Below, in pieces: positions 29,789 to 38,404 of a DNA stretch of 40,086 nucleotides. The stretch is from Candidatus Hydrogenedentota bacterium. Its GTDB lineage: Bacteria; Hydrogenedentota; Hydrogenedentia; Hydrogenedentales; JAGMZX01. The translations under genes were made by a program, and so were the position numbers. The first letter of the stretch is position 1, and each line of letters opens with the position of its first letter. The stretch is taken from the NCBI GenBank assembly GCA_018005585.1, contig JAGMZX010000044.1, positions 1-40,086 on the forward strand. Direction: 5' to 3'. Under the pieces are notes generated by a model, which saw only the letters and a program-made list of their open reading frames with translations, was not told the origin of the DNA and did no database searches.

Positions 29789-32700
29789 ATGAAGTCGCAT
29801 CTGTTGGTCACGGTCTTTATGGTGGGAGCCAGTCTGCAAATGTCCGGAGACGCAGCCGCGGCCGATCCGGCTCTTCAGAGCACACGGACGCCGCTGGACG
29901 GTCCGGGCTGGGTCATGGCGACAGACCCGGCAAATACGGGCCGCGAGGAGGACTGGTTCAAGCAACCGGCTGCCGACGCAACGCCCGCGGAAGTTCCGAA
30001 TGTCTTGCAGGAAGTGTTTCCGGGGTATCACGGCGTGGCATGGTATTGGCGGACCCTCTCGCTGCCGCCGCACCCCGCGCCGGGCGGACGCTACCTGCTG
30101 CGCTTCTGGGCTGTCGACTACTTCGCGGAAGTGTGGCTCAACGGCGTCCCCGTGGGCAGTCACGAAGGAGCGGAAACGCCCTTCACGCTCGACGTGACCG
30201 GCGCCGCCAGGCCGTCACAAGACAACCTGCTTGCGGTGCGCGTGGTAAATCCGGGCAATGAACCCATCGACGGCATGGTGCTGGCCGAAATCCCGCACCG
30301 GAACAAGAACGCGAATCTGACCGTCGGCGGCTCTTACAACTACGGGGGCATCACGGAACCGGTGGAACTGCTTTTGGTCCCGTCCGCCCGCATTACGGAC
30401 GCGTTTGTGCGGCCCGGCTGGCAAACCGGCAAGGTCCAGGTGACTGTGGACGTATTCAACGCTTCCGCCGCGACGGAACCCGCGGTGCTGGAATTCACGA
30501 TCGCGCCCGCGCCCGGCGCCACGGCGCAAAGCGGGTCCGCCATCGCCGTATCCGCGCGCCTGAACCATGAGTGCCCGTCTGGCGCGAGCCAGTTGGAGAC
30601 GGAACTCACCGTGCCGCATCACCGCCTGTGGGACCTGCACGACCCGTGCCTGTACCGCCTCGCCGTGCGGCTGACGGCATCCACGACGCACATGATGGAC
30701 GAGTTTTCCGTCCGGTTCGGATTTCGCGATTTTCGCGTCGAGCACGGCTTCTTTCATCTGAACGGCCGGCGCATCTTCCTGCGCAGTTCGCACACGGGCA
30801 ATCATTGCCCCATCGGCCAGATCAGGTCGCCGCGCCAGGCGCCGGACCTGCTGCGCAAGGACCTCGTCCACGCGAAAGCCAGCGGCTTCAATATGGTCCG
30901 CTTCATCGCCGGGCTGGCGCACCCCTATCAACTCGACCTGTGCGACGAACTCGGCCTGATGGTGTACGAAGAAACGTTGGCGGGGTGGTGCCTCGCCGAT
31001 TCGCCGCAGATGGCGACGCGTTTCGACGGGAACATCCGGGAAGCCATCCTGCGCGACCGCAACCACCCCTGCCTCACGATCTTCGGGCTGCTCAATGAAA
31101 CAGCCGACGGTCCCGTCTTCCGCCGCGCCGTGGATGCATTGACGTGGCTGCGCGCACTAGACGACACGCGGCTCGTCTTGCTAAACAGCGGGCGATGGGA
31201 CGGCCAGTTCAGCATCGGTTCCGGCAGCAATCCCGGCAGCACGCAATGGGAATGCTTCTGGGGCGTCGAAAGCCCGGACCGCAAGGAAGTGAGCACTTGG
31301 GGACGTTTCGGCGGCTACTTCACCGGCGCGGGCGACGCGCATGTCTATCCTGAAACGCCGCACACGCCCGAGGTCGAGCAGGGCATCCGCACCTTGGGCG
31401 CGGACACGAAACCCGTCTTTCTCTCCGAATACGGGATTGGCAGTCTGATGAACGCGATTCAGGAACTGCGAACCTACGAACAGGTGGGCGCGGACCCCGC
31501 CTATGACGACGTCAAGTACTTCCAGAACACCGTCGACCGCTTCACCGCAGACTGGACCCGCTTCGGCATGGACGAGGTCTACGCGTTCCCCGAAGACATG
31601 CTCGAAGATAGCCAGCGCCTCCATTGCAGGCAGCGGCTGCTCGGGTTCAACCTGATCCGGTCCAACCCGCGAATCTGCGGCTACAACCTCACCGGGCTGC
31701 TCGACCACGGCTTCACCGGCGAGGGACTCTGGACTTACTGGCGCGAATGGAAGCCGGGCATTGTCGATGCGCTGCGCGACGGCTGGGCGCCGTTGCGCTG
31801 GTGCCTTTTCGTATCGCCGATGCACGGCTGCATCGGCCGCACGTTCAAGATCGAGGCTATCCTTGCCAACGAGAACGTGCTCGCGCCCGGCGAATACCCG
31901 GTTACACTGCGTATCATGGGACCCGAAGGGCTCCGCTGGGAGCACAAGGCGACTCTGACCGTGCCGGTTCCTCCTGCCGGGGAAGACGGGCCGCTGGCCA
32001 TTCCTGTGGCCGCCGAGGAAGTCACGATACCCTCAGGCCCGGGCAAGTACACCTTCGCGGCCAATCTCGACCGCGGGGGCGCGGCGGCGGGCGGAAGGCT
32101 CGACTTCTACCTGTCCGAGTCGTTGCCGATTCCGGCATCCGAAACCGGCGCGCGGCCCCGCGTCACGTTGTTAGGCCTGGACGGCCCCCTGCGCGATTGG
32201 CTGGAAGTCCACGGCGTCGACAGCGAGGCCTTCTCTTCCACCGAACCCGACGCACGCGAGGTAATCCTCGTTGGCGATATCGCCAGCGCGGGGGCACCGG
32301 ACGAGACACGCGCGCAACTCCTGACGCGCATGGCGCGCGGCAGCATAGTTGTGTTCCTCACACCGCATGCCTTTCAGATAGGCGACAATCCCGTGGCGGG
32401 GCTCCCGCTCAAGAGCAAGGGCCGCATGACGAGTTTCCCCGACTGGCTCTATCACAAGGAGTGCGTCGCGAAACGGCACGCCTTTTTCGCTGGAATGCAG
32501 GCCCCCGGTATCATGGACTGGGACTACTACGGCCCTGTCATATCCCACATGTTCCTGGAGGACGCGGAACTTCCGGAGGAGGTCATCGCCGCGGCGTTCG
32601 CGTTGTGCCACTCGTCGCGGCCGGACGGGTACGCCGCCGGGGTCATGATGGGCCGCTACCGTTTCGGCGAGGGCGCCTTCATCCTCAACACCTTCAACAT

Positions 32701-32845
32701 TATCGACAATATCGATCGCCATCCTGCGGCGGGGCTACTCGTGCTCAACATCGTGCAGGACGCGCTCGCGCGTGCCCAAACGCCGCTGGCGCCCCTTCCG
32801 GCCGACTTCGACGATCTGGTACGCGAAATCGCGGGCAAGTCATAG
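29789..32845 (+). CDS. Secreted glycoside hydrolase family 2 enzyme with C-terminal amidotransferase-like domain
   Basis: A 1018-residue protein with a signal peptide (cleavage near residue 24-26, DAAAA-D). GH2 order: sugar-binding jelly roll (about 35-190, YFAEVWLNGVPVGSHEG), Ig-like sandwich (about 200-320), TIM barrel (about 325-640). The proposed acid/base is Glu437 in LLNE and the nucleophile Glu547 in FLSEYG. The C-terminal region ends in a domain with LLGLDG, VILVGD, IVVFLTPHAF and GRYRFGEGAFILNTF, resembling the class I amidotransferase-like or beta-galactosidase trimerisation fold. The substrate could be a beta-galactoside, mannoside or glucuronide. GGAGG precedes the ATG. It converges on the HzsA-related gene, 35 bases away. 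Confidence 0.88.
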   Translation: MKSHLLVTVFMVGASLQMSGDAAAADPALQSTRTPLDGPGWVMATDPANTGREEDWFKQPAADATPAEVPNVLQEVFPGYHGVAWYWRTLSLPPHPAPGGRYLLRFWAVDYFAEVWLNGVPVGSHEGAETPFTLDVTGAARPSQDNLLAVRVVNPGNEPIDGMVLAEIPHRNKNANLTVGGSYNYGGITEPVELLLVPSARITDAFVRPGWQTGKVQVTVDVFNASAATEPAVLEFTIAPAPGATAQSGSAIAVSARLNHECPSGASQLETELTVPHHRLWDLHDPCLYRLAVRLTASTTHMMDEFSVRFGFRDFRVEHGFFHLNGRRIFLRSSHTGNHCPIGQIRSPRQAPDLLRKDLVHAKASGFNMVRFIAGLAHPYQLDLCDELGLMVYEETLAGWCLADSPQMATRFDGNIREAILRDRNHPCLTIFGLLNETADGPVFRRAVDALTWLRALDDTRLVLLNSGRWDGQFSIGSGSNPGSTQWECFWGVESPDRKEVSTWGRFGGYFTGAGDAHVYPETPHTPEVEQGIRTLGADTKPVFLSEYGIGSLMNAIQELRTYEQVGADPAYDDVKYFQNTVDRFTADWTRFGMDEVYAFPEDMLEDSQRLHCRQRLLGFNLIRSNPRICGYNLTGLLDHGFTGEGLWTYWREWKPGIVDALRDGWAPLRWCLFVSPMHGCIGRTFKIEAILANENVLAPGEYPVTLRIMGPEGLRWEHKATLTVPVPPAGEDGPLAIPVAAEEVTIPSGPGKYTFAANLDRGGAAAGGRLDFYLSESLPIPASETGARPRVTLLGLDGPLRDWLEVHGVDSEAFSSTEPDAREVILVGDIASAGAPDETRAQLLTRMARGSIVVFLTPHAFQIGDNPVAGLPLKSKGRMTSFPDWLYHKECVAKRHAFFAGMQAPGIMDWDYYGPVISHMFLEDAELPEEVIAAAFALCHSSRPDGYAAGVMMGRYRFGEGAFILNTFNIIDNIDRHPAAGLLVLNIVQDALARAQTPLAPLPADFDDLVREIAGKS

Positions 32846-32880
32846 GAGACGAAGACGCACTCAACGCGGCCGGGGCGATT

Positions 32881-35800
32881 TCACCGGTCCGCCACTGCCG
32901 TGGCGGTCTCGCAGACGACGCGAAATCCTGTGTCGTGGATCGCCTGCGACGCCTCGTAATGGACGCGGAATGTCGTTCGCGCGCGATTCGGGCAATCCAG
33001 CCACGAACCGCCCCGCACCACCTTGCGCGCGCTGTCTCCGGTACCTTCCGCGACACCTGATGCCGCGTACGGCGCATAAGCGGAACGCGTCCATTCCGCG
33101 ACGTTCCCATGCATGTCGTGAAGGCCCCACGCGTTCGGCGCAAAGGTCCCGGCGGGCGCCGATACGCGCCAGGCGTCATCAAAACGCGTGTCCGCGGGTC
33201 GCCAGGGCGGAATGGCGTCCGGCACGTGCGGGTAGTACACGGAGTGGTGCGTCTTGTCCGACAGATTCGCGAACCCGCCGAAATCGTCATCCAGCGTTCC
33301 GTAATTCATGCAGGTGACGGACCCCGCGCGGCACGCGTACTCCCACTGGGCCTCCGTAGGCAAGCTGAAATGCCTGCCCATCTTCGCGGAGAGCCAATCG
33401 CAGAAGGCCATGGCGTCATCCCATGAGACCCGCACGACCGGCTGCTCAGGACGATTCAGCGGAAAACCGCGTTCGTCATCGCCGAACTGATACGCCTCGC
33501 CCGTCTCCAGTCCGCTGTCGTGGTCCGGTTCAAAGCACCGATATTGCGCGTTGGTGACCTCGAAACGACCGATAAGAAAAGGCTGGTCGATAGTCACGGA
33601 GTGCGCGGGCCGCTCGTTCGGATACCCGTTGTCCGAGCCCATGATGAACTGTCCGGGTTCCATCGCGACCATTTCGAGAACCACGCCGTCGGCAATTCCG
33701 ATGGGAATGACCTCGACCCCATCCGATTGCGGTGCGCCACCGGTCGCGTCCGCCGTATTGGACGCACACGCGGTCAATTCCGCGTCTATGGCGTGCGCAA
33801 CTGGTTCGATCCCGGCCGCGGGGTATATCGCTTCGGGGTCTTCGTCAATGCCCGCGTATTTCCGGTGCAGTTCGCGGCGGCGGATGGCTCCCCGTCGCGC
33901 AGCGGCGGCCTTGACCGGGTCGGAAGCTACGACTTCCTGCCATGTGCCGTGAAATGGCGCGTTCAGGTCGATCCACGTGATGATTCTGTCCCACGCTTCC
34001 GCGTTGAGACATACCCCGTAGTGATCATCGCGGAGGATTTGCACGAGGCGGCTTGTGTCGGCATGAAAATCGCGCGGCGTCAGCAGATCCGCGTCGCTTT
34101 CGAGCGTGGGCGTGTGCACCCAGCGGCGCAGCTCCATGTACGACGGCGAGAAATGCATCTGGAACGCCGACGGCACCCGTTCGGCAGGCCGCGCGGTCAG
34201 GTCGAATGTGTCCGCGCCCGCCTTGTGGCAGCCAATACAGTACGCGTCAAGAACGGGTTGTACTTCGCGCTCGAAAGAGAACCCGCGCGCCGGACCGTAC
34301 CACGGCGTGATGCGCGACGGCCGCCGCCGGAACGCCTGGGGCGGCCCGCCGCTCTGGCCCGTCGTGTTCTGCTTCTCATGGCAGCCCACGCAGGACAGCG
34401 TCTCGCCCGGAGCGGCGGTCATCCAGCTTCGCATCAGAGCAAGGGCCTTGCCTTCCGCATCGAGCGGTTGCACCGAAATCGGTGTGCATGGCGGCACACG
34501 GAAGTGCGCCGAACCATCGGGTTCGACAGGCACCGTGCCGATAATCCGCTTGACGTCCCAAGGACCGTCCAGTCCGACGCGGTCCGGTTCGCCGCCGAGA
34601 CCATGAAACGTGAAATCATAGCCCACGAGCCGCAATGACTTGACCGTGCCGGGCGGCACGCCTTCGAGTCCCGGTCCGCGATACACATCGACCATCAGCA
34701 CCGTCGCTTCGGTTCCAACGGGAGCCCCCGTTGCCGGAATGACCGGCTGCCGCGGTGTGGCGCGCCACGGGACCGGTTCCAAGTACGCCCAACCGGGTTC
34801 CTCGCACAGCAGCACGAAATTATCGAACACGTCTACCAGATAGACGCCCCATTCGGATGTTTTCGCCGGCTTGCAGGATACGAGAAAATACTTCTCATTC
34901 AAGGGGAACGGATGCAGGAACCGCGGCCAGCTCGCCGCGATTAATCCGTCCAGGATTACTGGCTCCACCTTCTCGCCGTAGCCAGGGATACGCTGCACCA
35001 CGCCGTCTGTCTCGTGACGCCCGAGGGCGGGATCCAGGATGACCAGTTCCCCCTGGCGCGGCGCGTCGTGATGGCCGCCCGCGACTGCCGCCACTTTCGT
35101 AGGGTGCCCCGGAATCGCGCGCGCATAAAAGATGGCCGTGGGCCAGAACGAGTTGCTGCCATAGAATTCCATCTGCCCGCTGCCGTCCGGGTTCATGTGA
35201 AAGAGCAGCCGCGTGAATGCGTGGGCTATGTCCGCATATTCCCAGCGCTGATACAGGATACGCCCGTCATTCAGCACCGCCGGGCACCAGTTATGGTCCT
35301 GGTCGTTCGTAAGGCGCCGGATTTGTCCGTTGCGGTCGAGCAAGTAGAGGTTCGCCACCTTGGACCTTCCCCCGACGCAGGGCACGCCCACGAACGGAGC
35401 AGTAGACGTGAAGACGATGCCGCCGTCCGGCAGATAACACGCGTCATAATTGTGGACGTCCGGCTCGTCAATGAGCGGCAAACACTGCAACTGCCCGGTG
35501 GCGAGACCCAATTCCGCGATTCCCCAGCGCCCCGCGTCGTCCGGTATCGAGAGCAGCATCTTTCCGCCATCGTAGTGCAGGTCGAGGTCGCCGACGAACC
35601 GGCCGTCGGCGGGCGTGTAGACGTTGGAAAGCGTGCCCCCCGGCGCAAGCGGGCTGAGCGAAACAACTGCGTTCTCGTAGCCCCGGGGTTCCAGGTCGTC
35701 GTTGCCGTTGTAGTTCATCGGCAGGCAAAGCTTGTCCGCGCGCCGCCGGATCATCAACAGCCGGTCGAAGTCGAGCAGCGGGTTTTCCAGCAGCGCCGCG

Positions 35801-36855
35801 CGTTGCAGCGCCTCAAATTCCGCGACTACCGGCGCAAAGGAGTCCCTGCCCGAACCCTCGGGAATCCGGTCATGGCGATCCCGGAGCGCCGCCAGTTGCT
35901 GCAAGTAATCCGGGCCGTGCGTGTACCGGTCTGGAAAGCTGTGCGACAAATCCTCGATCGCCATGCGCAGTGCCCGCCAGCGCTGCGGCGCGATACCGGA
36001 TTCGTCCGGATACGCCAGTGCGGGAAACCTGGTGCGAATCACGACCGGACGCCACAAACTGGAGTCCGACAGATAGTGTATGAGATTTTCGGTCAACCGC
36101 AGCAGGTTCTGCCGATACGGGTTCTCCGCGTCCGCGTAATCCGGCCAGCGCCAACCGAAAAGAATGATCCGCCCGGAGCCCACGGCATACTCGACGAGCG
36201 GGCGTTCGACCCCGCGTGGCGTATTGGCCAGGAGCATGCCCTCACCCGGGCCGCCCCAGTAGAAGTCGGCCACCGCGGTGCATCCCCCGCGGCTAAGCCA
36301 GATGAGACCGTCTTGTTCCACCAGACCGGCAAACGCGGGGTGTGCTCGTTCGACAGCGACCATCGCCGCCTGGTCTCGGAAGTGTTCCAGGTCATGCCGC
36401 TGGGATCTCACGTCGCCTTCGAGTCCGAGGTGATCGACAAGGGCCAAACCGCCGCCGGACAGCAACACCCCTCCCCCCGCCTCGGCGAAGCCACGAATCG
36501 CCGCGACATATGCCCCGCCATAAAGCGCGTTTCGTGCAATGGCGTCGCCCTGGTGATACCAGACCGTGTCGAATTCGTTCAGGCTCCGCGCATTCCCTTC
36601 CGTATCGCGGAAACCGCCATTGCCGTCAATCAACAGCAGCGTGGCCGTTCCCAGCCCCGCCGCGGCATCCCGGCCCGCCCGGTCTTGCGGCCCCATCTCT
36701 TGCTCTGAGGTTTCCGCCGTGAGGAAAGCTATGCTTACCGGCGCTTGCGCGCCGGATACGCCGCAAGACAGCAGCGCGCAAGCCGTCAGGACGCCAAAGC
36801 GGCGCCGTGCACGCGAAATTGCACTCCCTTCTGCAACAAAAGAAACCGGGTTCAT
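32881..36855 (-). CDS. Secreted HzsA-related dihaem protein fused to a SUMF1/FGE-like domain
   Basis: A 1324-residue exported protein. The N-terminal signal (about residues 1-37) ends near SGAQA; LLSC inside it also permits a lipoprotein reading. A ThuA/amidotransferase-like domain follows (about 40-260), then a helical segment and beta-propeller-like repeats (about 370-690). A region resembling the hydrazine synthase alpha-subunit family comes next, with two c-haem sites CVGCH (822-826) and CIGCH (873-877). The SUMF1/formylglycine-enzyme-like domain spans about 1058-1320 (EMVAMEPGQFIMGS, LPTEAQWEYACRAG, HGNVAEWT, RGGSW). Its last motif has one Cys (Cys1288), not the pair of true FGE. HzsA relatives occur outside anammox bacteria, so hydrazine synthesis should not be assumed. 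The function is unknown. Confidence 0.85.
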   Translation of the reverse strand: MNPVSFVAEGSAISRARRRFGVLTACALLSCGVSGAQAPVSIAFLTAETSEQEMGPQDRAGRDAAAGLGTATLLLIDGNGGFRDTEGNARSLNEFDTVWYHQGDAIARNALYGGAYVAAIRGFAEAGGGVLLSGGGLALVDHLGLEGDVRSQRHDLEHFRDQAAMVAVERAHPAFAGLVEQDGLIWLSRGGCTAVADFYWGGPGEGMLLANTPRGVERPLVEYAVGSGRIILFGWRWPDYADAENPYRQNLLRLTENLIHYLSDSSLWRPVVIRTRFPALAYPDESGIAPQRWRALRMAIEDLSHSFPDRYTHGPDYLQQLAALRDRHDRIPEGSGRDSFAPVVAEFEALQRAALLENPLLDFDRLLMIRRRADKLCLPMNYNGNDDLEPRGYENAVVSLSPLAPGGTLSNVYTPADGRFVGDLDLHYDGGKMLLSIPDDAGRWGIAELGLATGQLQCLPLIDEPDVHNYDACYLPDGGIVFTSTAPFVGVPCVGGRSKVANLYLLDRNGQIRRLTNDQDHNWCPAVLNDGRILYQRWEYADIAHAFTRLLFHMNPDGSGQMEFYGSNSFWPTAIFYARAIPGHPTKVAAVAGGHHDAPRQGELVILDPALGRHETDGVVQRIPGYGEKVEPVILDGLIAASWPRFLHPFPLNEKYFLVSCKPAKTSEWGVYLVDVFDNFVLLCEEPGWAYLEPVPWRATPRQPVIPATGAPVGTEATVLMVDVYRGPGLEGVPPGTVKSLRLVGYDFTFHGLGGEPDRVGLDGPWDVKRIIGTVPVEPDGSAHFRVPPCTPISVQPLDAEGKALALMRSWMTAAPGETLSCVGCHEKQNTTGQSGGPPQAFRRRPSRITPWYGPARGFSFEREVQPVLDAYCIGCHKAGADTFDLTARPAERVPSAFQMHFSPSYMELRRWVHTPTLESDADLLTPRDFHADTSRLVQILRDDHYGVCLNAEAWDRIITWIDLNAPFHGTWQEVVASDPVKAAAARRGAIRRRELHRKYAGIDEDPEAIYPAAGIEPVAHAIDAELTACASNTADATGGAPQSDGVEVIPIGIADGVVLEMVAMEPGQFIMGSDNGYPNERPAHSVTIDQPFLIGRFEVTNAQYRCFEPDHDSGLETGEAYQFGDDERGFPLNRPEQPVVRVSWDDAMAFCDWLSAKMGRHFSLPTEAQWEYACRAGSVTCMNYGTLDDDFGGFANLSDKTHHSVYYPHVPDAIPPWRPADTRFDDAWRVSAPAGTFAPNAWGLHDMHGNVAEWTRSAYAPYAASGVAEGTGDSARKVVRGGSWLDCPNRARTTFRVHYEASQAIHDTGFRVVCETATAVADR

Positions 36856-36944
36856 GAATCGCGCGTTACTCCACTTTCCGCGACGGGCCGGACTCTCGCA
36901 GGCACACCCGCGCCCTCCCTTTTCATCAACTTCGAGACGCAAGC

Positions 36945-38357
36945 CTACATACCATTCTTCGCCCATAGGTTATCATAGAAGAAACGGCGCACGTCTTCTT
37001 GCACCTGCTCTGGTAACGGGCAGGCAAAACCTCCGGCCAACCGCTCCACTTCCTCATGCGCATTCTCCAATAGCGTCTTGCCCTTTCCGTAGTCGAACAA
37101 ACCAGTTTCGAAGAATTCGCCGCCCCGTGCGTACTCGAGCGTCAGCGTATCGGTCAGAAAATCCCCGCCCGGACCCGCCGCATCCATGTTGTCTATCGCG
37201 AGCCGTGCCGGGTCCGCCGCGATACCCCGGTCGAGGAATTCCGCCGCGCGAAGCCACTCGTGCTGAATGACCATCATTTCCGCGGACAGCCCGGTGCCGT
37301 TGAAACAGGACCCGAGCCCCGACAGCAGGTCCGCGCCCGATCCCCGCGCCGCCAGCATGAATAACAGGCTTTCGGCCCCGGTTTGCAGGTCCAGACGCCC
37401 CGGCATCGCGCCGCCGCATTCCGCCATCCCGGGGAGTCCACAGTGCCGCGCCAGTTGCACGCCCGCGGCCTTCCACAGCGCCTTGTCCAGCGTGTAATAC
37501 CGGTCATGGCCCGTCCGCAGGTTCGTAACCGAAGGACCGATGCCGTAGAGAAAGGGATGTCCCGGCCGCAGCAATTGCGTGACGGCGGCCATGGTCAGGT
37601 TTTCGCAATGCGCGAGCAGCAGCGTGCCCGCAAGCGTGTAAGGCGCGGTCGCGCCCGCCATGGGGCACACTGTCGGCAGTATGGGCATGCCGCATTCGCA
37701 TGCCGCAAGCAGCAATTCCGCATTCAGCGGGGAAAGTGTCAACGGCGACAGCACCGCCACCGCGCAACTCATCAGACCGGAGCCGTCCAGCGCATCGCCG
37801 CCGTTCAAGACCTGTCCCAGCGCCCGCCAAAGACGTAACCGTTCAAGGGAAGCAGGAAACACGGCGTAGTGTTTCGCGTGGTGGAGCACATGCGTCTCCA
37901 GTGCACGAAGACTGGAGAGGGCATCGTCGAAATCCGTTACCGGATAATCCATGCAACTCACGCATTTCACGCAGTCGAGCTGCTGCGCGATGATCGTGTG
38001 CCGCCGCACGTCGTCCAGACACGGATGCCGCGGTTTCTGACATCGGGAATCGAGTATCCATGGGTCATTCGTGATCGCGAGCACACCCGGCTGCCCTTTC
38101 CCCAAGGTCCACGGCCCATTTTCAACGCCGCGAATCGCATAGGCCGCGGGCGCGCATTCCAGCAGGGACGTCAGCAGCGTCTCCGGCCAGCGCACCCGGC
38201 CAGCCACGGCATCCACACGCGCGCCCGCCTGCGCAAGGCGCGCCAGCAGGCCGTCGTGCTGCACACGGCAACCTGTATGTTCCAAGAGCCGCAGCGCAGA
38301 CTCGTGAATTTGCCCGACTTGGCTGTCCGTTAACACCGCACAGGTCATGAAGGACAT
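36945..38357 (-). CDS. MttB superfamily (trimethylamine/betaine methyltransferase-like) protein, no pyrrolysine
   Basis: A 470-residue TIM-barrel methyltransferase of the MttB family, which moves a methyl group from a quaternary or tertiary amine to a corrinoid protein. The N-terminal VLTDSQVGQIHESALRLLE segment and the C-terminal half (GLPGMAECGGAMPG, GADLLSGLGS) fit the family. No in-frame TAG is present, so it is of the non-pyrrolysine kind, as in glycine betaine methyltransferase MtgB. No corrinoid protein or reactivase gene is in the window. Start choice is weak: ATG 38357 and ATG 38348 both lack a Shine-Dalgarno, and the frame stays open upstream through a hexamer repeat. It is followed by the HzsA-related gene after 89 bases. 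Confidence 0.85.
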   Translation of the reverse strand: MSFMTCAVLTDSQVGQIHESALRLLEHTGCRVQHDGLLARLAQAGARVDAVAGRVRWPETLLTSLLECAPAAYAIRGVENGPWTLGKGQPGVLAITNDPWILDSRCQKPRHPCLDDVRRHTIIAQQLDCVKCVSCMDYPVTDFDDALSSLRALETHVLHHAKHYAVFPASLERLRLWRALGQVLNGGDALDGSGLMSCAVAVLSPLTLSPLNAELLLAACECGMPILPTVCPMAGATAPYTLAGTLLLAHCENLTMAAVTQLLRPGHPFLYGIGPSVTNLRTGHDRYYTLDKALWKAAGVQLARHCGLPGMAECGGAMPGRLDLQTGAESLLFMLAARGSGADLLSGLGSCFNGTGLSAEMMVIQHEWLRAAEFLDRGIAADPARLAIDNMDAAGPGGDFLTDTLTLEYARGGEFFETGLFDYGKGKTLLENAHEEVERLAGGFACPLPEQVQEDVRRFFYDNLWAKNGM

Positions 38358-38365
38358 TTTCGTTT

Positions 38366-38383
38366 CGTACTCGTACTCGTGCT
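38366..38383. repeat. Hexanucleotide tandem repeat upstream of the MttB homologue
   Basis: Three consecutive copies of CGTACT (the third CGTGCT), with a partial fourth (CGCAAT) beyond. They lie eight bases ahead of the MttB homologue start at 38357, where a ribosome binding site would be expected. Read in that gene's frame the minus strand would encode Glu-Tyr/Glu-His repeats. Confidence 0.6.
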
Positions 38384-38404
38384 CGCAATCACAAGCGTTG
38401 TCGT

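Noticed and set aside
32881-36855. Calling this gene hydrazine synthase or a sulfatase-activating enzyme
   Set aside because: HzsA relatives occur outside anammox bacteria, the other hydrazine synthase subunits are absent, the SUMF1-like domain lacks the paired catalytic Cys of true FGE, and no sulfatase gene is near.
36945-38357. Pyrrolysine-containing trimethylamine methyltransferase (true MttB)
   Set aside because: There is no in-frame TAG codon, and no pyl or corrinoid-protein gene is in the window.
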